A stretch of 64,000 nt of DNA from Puccinia triticina (taxonomy: Eukaryota; Basidiomycota; Pucciniomycetes; Pucciniales; Pucciniaceae): contig NC_070568.1 of NCBI RefSeq assembly GCF_026914185.1, positions 1,798,001-1,862,000 of the forward strand, written 5' to 3'. A program made the translations under genes and the position numbers. The notes beneath the pieces were generated by a model. That model was not told the DNA's origin, did no database searches, and saw nothing but the letters and a program-made list of their open reading frames with translations. Shown one piece after another: positions 55,511-64,000 of the stretch (positions within the stretch are counted from its first letter, which is position 1; the number at the start of each line of letters is the position of its first letter).

Positions 55511-57317
55511 ATGGTAGAAGAGATGGTCAAACGAGTAACTAGAAGATTGGCGCCGAAGCAACCTACCACAGGAGGTATATCGTCGACAAGAGGCGGAAGA
55601 GAAGTCGATGAAGGACATGCCGAGGAAGATGATAATTTAGCCAAGGGACCCTTGAACAGTTCGTGATAAACAGATAACAGCCTAAGTTGTTGGCTTGTTC
55701 ATTAATAACAAGATTTCTTTTCGGTTTTTGGTAGCCGAAAGACCCTCAACGAACGATCGTGATGGGGAAGCGAGCAAGACGAGCGTTGTACAATTGGATT
55801 CCACAGACAGTGAAGGCAGTGATACCTTCGAAGGTCAGCCTTCTAATCAGCCCTCTAAGTTGTTGAGAGGCGCATATAGATTGATATCTCCTCGAGATTA
55901 AGAATATATCATTGACGATGCCATCTTTATGAATTGTTCGGTTTATTCAGAGATTCCCGCCACCAGTGCTGAGCAGTCTGTGGCGGCGAAGTATAAGGCG
56001 ATACTGTCGAACGTACCGAGAGTAGAGATCGGAAACGACGATATCATAGTGACGAAAGACCCTGCCAAGGCCGTCCGTAATCCTTCCTTACAATTGCAAA
56101 CTCCGGATAGCCCTCTCAGAGACGAGTCGGTACCAGTCGTGAAGACAGACAAAGAAATCATGTGGGAGAAGTTCGCCGAGGCGGTAGCGAAGGGTAATAA
56201 GGTCGAAGCAGATTATTTTTACAGAATCTATAAGACTTTGGCAACCTTAGAAGAGTCCACTTCAATCAGCGATAAAGTGACAGTTGCGACTTCTGGTACC
56301 CTTTTGAATGTGGCTAAACCAGACATTCTACGATCAAAGTCTACAGACATACCTAGTCTTCCCACCTCGGTGGCAAAGCGGTCGAATGAGAAAACGACCA
56401 TAGTCTTTATAAAGGGTTCTCTTCCGAAGCATTTCGATGTAGGATTCACCCCGTACTTCGACAAGAATATCCGTGAATTTAGAGGTCCTCTCCCGTTGAC
56501 GATTTTCGACAAGGATTGGCAAGAAGACGCAATCCAAGCACACACGAATAAGAGATCTAGATCTGACGAAAAAGATGGAAATTATACGGGTTATGAGTAT
56601 CCAAACGAGTGGACTCAAACCTTTGCTAAATGGACTTCTAATCATCGTAATTTCTATTGAACCTATAAGGATTTCTATAATTTCCCCGAGTTTGCTGAGT
56701 GGATTTTACAACATAAGGCGAACGTCGATTACATCATTGAAGAACACAAGTTTCTTACGGGCTTTCGCTACGATATGATTATACGACAGAACGCTTTCTC
56801 ATATCAAGTCCCAATTAACGAAGGTGTCGTTTCAGCGGTAGATATCTCGGTATTCAGAGAAGATGTTCGGCTTAGGGCATACAATGTGACGAAGGATTTG
56901 AATGAGCTGGACTTCACCGATAATCCTTATGCCTATGGTGGGAAGAAGTTCGGTTGTGACCCAAAAACTGGAAGGCCAAAAGAATCGAAATCTAAGGCAA
57001 ACGAAGAATTTACGGGACGTAATGATGTTAGGTCCTCGAGCCGTGGGCGAGGTGGTTTTCGGGCACGAGGCTCTGGAGATCGTTTCGGGATGGATAGAAG
57101 AAACTCTGACTACGGCGGGTACACGGATTATGGTCAAGATGATGGATATAAGAGGACTCGCGATTGTTTTGAAGAGGACTACAACGAGACGTCAGGTGGT
57201 TATCACAGAGGTTATGCCGGGGGAGGACGAGGTAGTTTCAGGCAACAGGGCCCTTCTAGACAAACCGGCAAAAGAGACTCGGGATCAAAGTCTGCCAAGG
57301 AGAAAGACCCTCAGTAG
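55511..57317 (+). pseudogene. Gag-like protein of the split-repeat element
   Basis: A possible first exon (ATG 55511) is followed by a GT...AG intron ending at about 55735. From there one frame runs to 57317 and is interrupted by TAA 55899-55901 and TGA 56658-56660, both explainable by C-to-T change. The middle includes TPYFDKNIREFRGPLPLTIF and PNEWTQTFAKWTSNH. The C-terminal 120 residues are rich in Arg, Gly, Asp and Tyr (SSSRGRGGFRARGSGDRFGM), a nucleic-acid-binding type tail. No Cys/His knuckle is visible. Confidence 0.65.
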
Positions 57318-57492
57318 GCTCTCCTCTTTATTCTCCTTTTTGGGAAATCAAAATTTTTATTTTTTTTCGGGATGTGAAATGTTTTTTACAATACGAAAAA
57401 GCCGAGTCCGAGTGTCATTCGTGATCTCTATCAAAACATGTTATTTTGATGATTAGTTTGTCTGAAGAAACTTTTGTGTTTTTTCTCCTCTT

Positions 57493-59229
57493 TTGCCCGT
57501 GTGGGTTTTTTGTTTTGACAGCGTTCATAGTAATCTACCTCTACCAAATAGCGTGTGCCACGTGACGCGCCGTCCGCAGAGTGCTAAAACACCCGATGAG
57601 AAGTTTTGGCCTTCGACGGTATCCTGTGAGATGGTTTTGGTTGAATGGGAAAAATCATTGGCTGAGTACGGGCTACTCGATGAGTATCCGGACGTACTGC
57701 TAGGTTTTGAATGCGGTTTCGATCAGGGTATCCCTGAGCACGTCGTACAAGGGATGGAGTTCTTTACGCCTGATAATCACAGATCTTCAGAAGCTGTCAG
57801 GGAAAAGATAGAAGACTCAATCAACAAAGAGCTTGCAGCACGAAGGATGTTCGGACCTTTTTCTCAGGGAGAGGTATCTCGTAAATTAGGCTTTTTTCGA
57901 TCGAACCCACTCGGAGCAGTCGTAAACAACGACGGGGCAATACGGCCAATTAATGACCTGTCTTACCCGTGGAATGACGTTAACGTGAAATCGGTAAACT
58001 CGTTTGTGGACAAGTCGAAATTCGGAACAACCTGGGATGATTTCAGCACGGTATCAAGATTCTTCGCGGAAGAGCCAGGCAAAGTAGAACTTGCCCTATT
58101 TGATTGGGAGAAAGCCTACCGGCAAATTCCCACCAGAATGGACCAATGGCGATACCTATTGGTAAAAGACTTTGAAGGAAATTTTTTACTGGACACACGA
58201 ATAACTTTTGGCGGGGTGGCCGGCTGCGGGTCTTTTGGTCGACCAGCGGACGCGTGGAAATCAATAATGAAAGCGCATTTCGACTTGATTACCGTCTTCC
58301 GATGGGTTGATGATAATTTATTTGTCAGGGCCCTGGGCAGCAAGACAGACATGCGTGAAGTGATCCGGAAATCAAAGCAGCTCGGAGTTTTGACGAATGA
58401 GAAGAAATTCTCACCTTTTTCACCAGAACAGAAATTCATCGGTTTCGTATGGAACGGAATCGACAAGACAGTCCGCTTGCCAGACGGTAAGGTGGGAAGA
58501 AGACTCGAGCAAATGGCACCTTTCCTGATTGAACGGAACCTTTTCAAGTACGAAGACGTTGAAGTACTGGCAGGGAGGCTGAATCACGTGGCTTACCTGC
58601 TACCGCATTTGAAATGCCATCTGAACTCATTGTATCGCTGGTTGATGTCGTGGCAATACAGAAAAGCAACAAGGCACCCTCCGAAAGACGTGTTGAAGGA
58701 CTTGGCCGTCTGGAAAGACGCGCTGGAGAATTTTGAATATACACGAATCATCAACTACGGGCCTCCAGTCGATATAGGTTGGGTAGGTGACGCGTCAACA
58801 TCTTTTGGCATAGGTATAATGATCGGGAGGCAATGGGCGCAATTCAAACTTCTCGACCAGGGAGGCAACCCACGGCGCATCTCTTATCTAGAGACGGTGG
58901 CAGTGAGACTCGGCTTACTCATGCTCACAAAGCTGCGGTCTCAACGGGGGAAGACCCTAGTGGTGTGGACAGATAATACCACTACCGAAAATAGCATCAA
59001 TAATAAGAAGTCTCGAGACATCCACGCGAATGACGAGTGGATGCAAATTCAGCGTATCCTCATCGACAACGGCATCAATCTGGTTGCGAGAAGGGTAGCG
59101 TCAAAGGACAACATAGCAGACGCCCTGTCAAGGGGCATCCGGTCTGGACAGGATGTGCGCAACCAGGTGGTGATTGACGTTCCGTTAGACCTGCGGGAGG
59201 TCCTGACCCAAGTTGTTTTTAGCATTTAG
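57493..59229 (+). CDS. Reverse transcriptase/RNase H of the split-repeat element
   Basis: 578 codons without interruption. Reverse transcriptase features are GAIRPINDLSYPWNDVNVKS, the LALFDWEKAYRQIP motif, FGGVAGCGSFGRPADAW and the catalytic FRWVDDNLFV. RNase H follows with IGWVGDASTSFGIGI, ETVAVRLGLL, VVWTDNTTTENSI and SKDNIADALSRG. The GDAS and DNTTTENS pattern is that of DIRS/Ngaro-type enzymes. It would copy element RNA into cDNA for recombinase-mediated insertion. The true start may be further in, because the first 30 residues are unremarkable. The frame is intact, so this is the best-preserved TE gene in the window. Confidence 0.88.
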   Translation: MPVWVFCFDSVHSNLPLPNSVCHVTRRPQSAKTPDEKFWPSTVSCEMVLVEWEKSLAEYGLLDEYPDVLLGFECGFDQGIPEHVVQGMEFFTPDNHRSSEAVREKIEDSINKELAARRMFGPFSQGEVSRKLGFFRSNPLGAVVNNDGAIRPINDLSYPWNDVNVKSVNSFVDKSKFGTTWDDFSTVSRFFAEEPGKVELALFDWEKAYRQIPTRMDQWRYLLVKDFEGNFLLDTRITFGGVAGCGSFGRPADAWKSIMKAHFDLITVFRWVDDNLFVRALGSKTDMREVIRKSKQLGVLTNEKKFSPFSPEQKFIGFVWNGIDKTVRLPDGKVGRRLEQMAPFLIERNLFKYEDVEVLAGRLNHVAYLLPHLKCHLNSLYRWLMSWQYRKATRHPPKDVLKDLAVWKDALENFEYTRIINYGPPVDIGWVGDASTSFGIGIMIGRQWAQFKLLDQGGNPRRISYLETVAVRLGLLMLTKLRSQRGKTLVVWTDNTTTENSINNKKSRDIHANDEWMQIQRILIDNGINLVARRVASKDNIADALSRGIRSGQDVRNQVVIDVPLDLREVLTQVVFSI

Positions 59230-59376
59230 AAAGCGCCTCAGCTTCGATTGCAATTTAGCCCTCAGAATGATTTTTAAAGCTACGGACGTTTGCGGTCTGA
59301 GTGGTCGGAGTTCGGAACTAAGGGTCGAAGTAAAGGGGGCTCGCGTAGGCTCAGGCTTCACCCTGAGTTAGTGGTG

Positions 59377-60333
59377 TAGCACTACCCCCCCTTATCTCTC
59401 CGCTGTTGTGACAGCGGCCCTCTGTTTCCTCTCTGCCCCAGGAAGAGAGTCTCTCTTCAGATCATGATCCCACGACCCAAGAGGCTAGCCCTCGGACGCG
59501 ATCACATTAGATGATCTACGAAACCTAGAGAGGTTTTTCCAAAGAGCTCTCCACCGAGACCCAAACACCGAGCCCGGTGAAAACCTACACGCCAATAGGG
59601 ACCACCGGGATCTACGGCCGGACCCTGACTGCCCCCGGCAGCAATGTCCCGGCCGGAAAAGTGTGCTAGAGTGAAACGGAGCGGAGACGGCTTGGATTGA
59701 TGGTGACTGGACCGCTAAGGGTAGGTCGCCTAGGTCCAAGCACGCGAGCTTGTGGAGCCAGGCCCAAACCGGGGAGTCGGAGATGACGTCAGTGGCGCGG
59801 CCCGCGAACCTTACACGCGTACCTCCCCTGACTCAGCCCAAGTTTCAAACCTTAAGCTTCCCAGTCCCCATCCAGGTCCCACCATCCACAACTCTCCCCG
59901 ACAGTCTCGCTATTTCACTATCATCACTATCACTGCTGGTAGCAGCTCCTATTTTTGCGGCCACCCACCCTCCCTTTCGCTGTCGAACTCTCCTTTTGTT
60001 TAGATGGCAAGGATAGCACTACCCCCCCTTATCTCTCCGCTGTTGTGACAGCGGCCCTCTGTTTCCTCTCTGCCCCAGGAGGAGAGTCTCTCTTCAGATC
60101 ATGATCCCACGACCCAAGAGGCTAGCCCTCGGACGCGATCACATTAGATGATCTACGAAACCTAGAGAGGTTTTTCCAAAGAGCTCTCCACCGAGACCCA
60201 AACACCGAGCCCGGTGAAAACCTACACGCCAATAGGGACCACCGGGATCTACGGCCGGACCCTGACTGCCCCCGGCAGCAATGTCCCGGCCGGAAAAGTG
60301 TGCTAGAGTGAAACGGAGCGGAGACGGCTTGGA
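59377..60333 (+). repeat. B1-A2-B2 repeat block
   Basis: B1 59377-59696 and B2 60014-60333 are 320 bp each and start TAGCACTACCCCCC. A2 (59697-59957) lies between them, with a 56-bp spacer before B2. Short frames in it are duplicated accordingly and are not genes. Confidence 0.9.
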
Positions 60334-60610
60334 CATTCCAGCCTGAGTTTCTCCGCTGGTACTCGTTGCGAGACGCCTTACAGTATGTCTGGCTTCTCGC
60401 GACGAGTGTGGGAAGAGAGGTTGGCAGGGTGGTGGTTCCCTGCTCAGCCTCGACCAGAGGAAAAAATCTCGTGGATCTAGGTGTCTTTACAGATGGAGTA
60501 GGGTATTCAGGTGAAAGCCCGAAAACTCAGGTTTTTGAAGGGAGCCTGAGCCTCGCGTGAACACCCAAAAACTCCATTCAGAAAGCTGTAAAGAGAAACT
60601 CCACTAAAGA

Positions 60611-61040
60611 TTACAAATTCAACTCTTCTTGGTCTCTTCTTAATGACAATAACAAGGCTTTCGTTCGAGCCAAATCCTCGCGGGAATAAGTCCTGATGTA
60701 CAACTTGTAGCACGCCGATACCCATCTACCCAGACGACAGACGTCTTCCTTGTTCATGCCCAGAGCGTGTCTGAAAGACGCGCCCCCCACTCTAAAACTA
60801 TGACCGGAGATGCCCCGGTATTCTTCGCCAGAGAAAATGTCTTTCAATTTTGCGAGCACCGCCCGTCTCGTCAAATGTTTCCTCACGCCCCCGTCCGTGT
60901 AACCGAATAACGAAGTCTGTACTCCCGTCGTCTCGTGTAGCCTGCGGGAGATCGCCGCGACTGGGCAAAGGGCGTGTCGTTGTTCCGTCAAGACCAGCAG
61001 CTGAGGTTTACCCGCCTGCCTGAATGTAGAACCAATAAGT
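60611..61040 (-). pseudogene. Tyrosine recombinase C-terminal fragment
   Basis: About 140 residues in one frame: KPQLLVLTEQRHALCPVAAI, then HLTRRAVLAKLKDIF and the catalytic HSFRVGG (His-x-x-Arg) followed by GRWVSACYKLYIRTY with the presumed nucleophilic Tyr. The upstream Arg-containing half is absent, so it is a fragment or an unrecognised exon lies to the right. It is transcribed opposite to the adjacent RT element. It may belong to that element in inverted orientation or to another one. Confidence 0.75.
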
Positions 61041-61514
61041 CCCTCCCAAAAGCGTAATGAAATGCAAATCCTTATGTATCAGCTACCGATAATGAATTGT
61101 GATGTTGCCTTAGAAGCAAGTAAGCAAGTGCAATCAATAATTGTTACCCCAGCAACAAAGATGGGAGATGCGCCATTGATACTTACACATTGATGCCACG
61201 GAAATGAGAACAAGAAAAATTCCAAAGCACAACTCCCTGCTCGCCCTGGAGGCATCTTCAGTTTAAAAGCCAGGCAGCTGTGCTGTCGACACCCATTCTT
61301 GCCCGCCCCCATCACACCACAATTGAGACCGCTCCTTACTTCACCCGCTTGCCTCAGCCCATTGGCTTTCCTCCTATTTTTCCCCGGGTGCTCATAGTTA
61401 TCACAAGAAAATCCAAATGCTTTGTGTATTTCAATCTACAGTATAAATAATTGAAAACAACCAAACCCCCGACGGCAGAACTACAAGCGCTTCTCAACAA
61501 AACATCGGACCAAT
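61041..61514. other. Gene-free spacer left of the MULE transposase
   Basis: No supportable gene. It is the 3' flank of the MULE transposase gene and might contain the terminal repeat of that element, but only one end would be in the window. Confidence 0.4.
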
Positions 61515-64000
61515 TCACCTGATTTGCTTCCTTAAGTCCTTCTGCGGCAACATGTTCTCGACACTCCCAAGGATTTCCCAGCCATCCGTTCTGAGCTGCT
61601 CGAGATCCTCCACCGTACAGTTGGCCAAGCAGTCGTCCTTGTGATCCTTGTGAGTGAGAAGGCCCTCCGCCGTCTTAAGCCACTTGACTCCCGCTTCTTG
61701 CAACTGGCTAGTAAGTTTGTCGACTTCGTCACGCGGTAAACACTGCACCACAGAAATCCCGGGGAAGCTCACATATCTCGGTTTTGACGCCTTGGGGCAC
61801 TTGTAGGTGATATGTGTGAGGATCCGTTCACACGAATCCTTGAAACCCCACATCCAATCCGGCGAAACTCGGGAAAGAACAAGACGTTGATTCTTGGCAA
61901 CCTTGAGGATGTTGTTTGTTAGTTTCAGCGCGTTGACCAGCGAGGCAAGCAGGTTCGAAAGATGGCGTTTAATTTCATCTTCAGTGAGGTAGAGGTTGTT
62001 TGCTGGCAGCGGAGGCGGCATTGACGGACAGCCGTGTTGGTTAGTTAAGCCTCCAGCATCAAACCCCAAGAGACCCTCGTCGACCTCCGCTGGCTCATCG
62101 GCGTGGGTGGGATCTTCTCTCGGCTCGGCATGCGGAGGAAGCTGGGAAGCCAAAGCGCGGGTCATTGGCTTCCTTGGCTTCTTAACAGGCCTACCAACCG
62201 TAGTATCCTGCGCCTCCGATGCGATGAGCGACCTTGCGGAGGGTTCCTGTCTAGTTGACCGGTCGAGTATCCAGTCTTTGGAGTGGATGGTCAAGTCAGT
62301 CACCGCCGGCTCTATCGTCGGCTCGTCAACAAATTGAACGGCATTCTCGACTATCAGCATCTTGTATTCCTTTGAAAGGTAAAACATGTGCTTGCATCCG
62401 CTCCCGTAGCGGCGGAAGTAATCGCACGTGCAGCTGTGAAGTTCCGCGAGGTTGTTGCTGGTGGCTGACTGGAAGCGAACCATGTATATCGCTCTAAGGG
62501 GGTCCCTAAACGAAGAAATCCAAAACTTCGAAGGAAGCATTGTTGTTATCGATGTGTTTGAATCTGAGCAGAAGCGAGAGAAAGTGAGCTTACATGAGTT
62601 GGAAACTCCATGATGAATATGCCAAGCAGCTCCAAAACAGCTGGTGTGTATCCATCTGCGCGAGCCTTCGCCAAGGCTTGGAACTTGTTCACCCGCTGGT
62701 ATTTGATACCTTCAGCAACTTGCAGGTGCGTCATGAGGTAGGCAGGGTGCACCTGGTCGGTCAGGATCTGTACCACCTCATCGATTTGGGGTCGCAAGTC
62801 GTTAAGGTAGTGTGACTTTAAAACTTGGTGCCACGCTTCTACATAGTTGTTAGTGTGGATGCCCTGGTGAGGGGTCTGAAATACAGTGCGATGGGGGTAG
62901 AATGAGTGTATTAGTTAATTGTCAAATGGCTGTTAGTCGGCGGCATATATTCATCGTATACAACTGACCATGCGATATACCGTTGCCCAGTGAATGATGT
63001 TGTTGTACCACTGGGTACGAACATAATGGACGAAGGTAGGATTGACTTCTGACCATTTGGCGAAAAATCTGTTCAACTTGATCACCAGATCGTTCTCCCC
63101 ATATACCATGTCGCGAAATTCCTTCAGAGCTTCTTCTGCTCGTGCACCAACATAGAGTATCGCCCGTTTTTTGAACGCCCGGAAAACATGAAAGATGCAC
63201 CAGTAGAATTTGGGTGCTAGCAAGCCAAGGTCTGAGTAGGCTGCTCTGACACCGTTCCGGATTGCAGGCGCACAATCGCTCATTACCGCGCATGGTATGA
63301 TGCCGGTTGACTTGCAAAGCCATTTCATGATTGCTTTGATGGGTTCCCTGCAAAACAGTACAAAACGGTGTTTAAAGCAAGACGGGTTAATTGATGGCTT
63401 TGATACTACGATGGGGTTATCATGGGAGGGTACTTACGTGGCCTCTGACGCTGTGAAAGCCCAGCATATTGGTAGGCCCTTGCCGACGACGGGATCACGA
63501 ATCATAATCGTATATAGACTGAACTTTCGGCCATCTGAAAGGCAGCTGTTGTCGGCCGTGTTGTGTGTGCTGTCGACCATTATCATACCTTGTCCATACT
63601 TAAGGAGCTGCTCTCTTTGCCACGGAGATTGGAATGCAAAAATGAAGTCGCTTTTGTCTTCCGAGGTTGAAAATAAGGTGTTCCAACCTTGATCCTTCAG
63701 ATTTTTGTTCCACAGGTCTATTGACTTGAAAGGATCGGGATCACGCCGAGCCAACACAGCCACACGGGTGCGGATGAGATGGCGCACCCGATCATACTTA
63801 ACATACTTGGCCTCAGGCTGGTTGTCGGTTCCAATGCACATCTAGATGGGGGTGAAGGAACAAACTGATTAGAACGAGTTCAGATACTGTAGATGTTATG
63901 CAGAAGGAGATCACTGACTCGGAATATATCTGGATTGTGCAGAAGAGCCTGAATTGCCGGCCAGCTCAGCCCTGATATCACCCGTTCCGTAAGCCAGTCA
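61515..64000 (-). CDS. MULE transposase with SWIM zinc finger (5' end outside the window)
   Basis: The gene enters from the right edge. Exons: an upstream one ending SWPAIQALLHNPDIFR at about 63920, then 63841-63438, 63347 to about 62970, about 62879-62571, and 62525-61515. Introns are GT...AG and in phase where checked (63437-63348 is 90 bp). The DDE core shows MIMVDSTHNTADN (first Asp) and CAVMSDCAPAIRNG (second Asp), then FYWCIFHVFRAF and HTNNYVEAWHQVLK with the Glu. The last exon has the SWIM finger CTCDYFRRYGSGCKHMF and a Pro-rich region with PRKPMTR. It would cut and paste a Mutator-like element in the nucleus. No stop or shift is seen in the visible part. Confidence 0.85.

Larger units (their letters stand above)
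55187..60333 (+). mobile_element. Tyrosine-recombinase-class retrotransposon with split direct repeats
   Basis: The repeats are A1 (55187-55447), B1 (59377-59696), A2 (59697-59957) and B2 (60014-60333). A copies are 261 bp and B copies 320 bp; B1 abuts A2 directly. The A1...B1-A2-B2 arrangement is the signature of Ngaro/PAT-type elements. Between A1 and B1 are a gag-like frame and a large RT/RNase H frame. No tyrosine recombinase is encoded between the repeats; a fragment lies just beyond B2 on the opposite strand. Elements of this class insert without target duplication. Confidence 0.85.

Noticed and set aside
60611..61040. Captain-type tyrosine recombinase of a Starship element
   Set aside because: The residues around HSFRVGG and the adjacent split-repeat retroelement fit a DIRS/Ngaro-type recombinase better. 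There is no large cargo structure.

Overview
The window looks like a piece of a rust fungus genome (Basidiomycota, Pucciniales). It carries spliced genes with short introns (58-109 bp), a STE3-type pheromone receptor beside a CaaX pheromone precursor, RecQ-like helicase genes of the kind expanded in rusts, and a dense pile of nested transposable elements. The assignment to rusts is inference from gene families; no species-level identification is claimed.

Left part (1-22.5 kb). A decayed gene of unknown function and a small charged ORF lie beside a RecQ-like helicase gene (2458-4862, minus) that is broken by a 134-bp MITE. Next comes a gag-only LTR retrotransposon (family A, minus, about 6981-13078), with an apparent solo copy of its own LTR directly to its left. 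Then follow clusters of short GATGACCGG-type palindromes, a 351-bp solo LTR with a 5-bp target duplication, and a 676-bp foldback Tc1/mariner-like MITE. Long stretches hold no recognisable gene.

Middle (22.5-50.1 kb). This 27.5 kb is one family A solo LTR (target duplication CCGG) split by two insertions. The first is a 15.9-kb Ty3/gypsy element (23369-39266, target duplication GGCTG). It is itself interrupted by a 1.2-kb PIF/Harbinger-type MITE, another family A solo LTR, and a 9.6-kb TIR element with a 9-bp target duplication. That TIR element carries a DUF6589-like gene, the front end of a RecQ-like helicase and a 6.3-kb inverted-repeat unit filled with a ~173-bp satellite. The second insertion is a 10.5-kb hAT element (39315-49859), interrupted by a 752-bp insertion holding a complete Ty1/copia element (41817-48087), whose pol is in turn interrupted by an 808-bp TG...CA insertion. 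Almost all TE genes carry in-frame TGA or TAA codons of the C-to-T type.

Right part (50.1-64 kb). After palindromes and a GAGCTGA minisatellite comes the biological centre: an intact five-exon STE3 receptor gene (52132-53508, minus) and, 0.87 kb away and divergently transcribed, a 33-codon gene ending in CIIC (54382-54483, plus) with the form of a lipopeptide pheromone precursor. Together they mark this as a probable P/R (pheromone/receptor) mating-type locus, with surroundings inflated by nested TEs. Downstream lie a tyrosine-recombinase-class retrotransposon with complete split direct repeats A1...B1-A2-B2 (55187-60333), a tyrosine recombinase fragment on the opposite strand, and the 3' part of a MULE transposase gene running off the right edge.

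How it works together: receptor and pheromone would control mate recognition between haploid cells. The TE layers are consistent with a region of suppressed recombination where insertions accumulate and decay, apparently by cytosine deamination.
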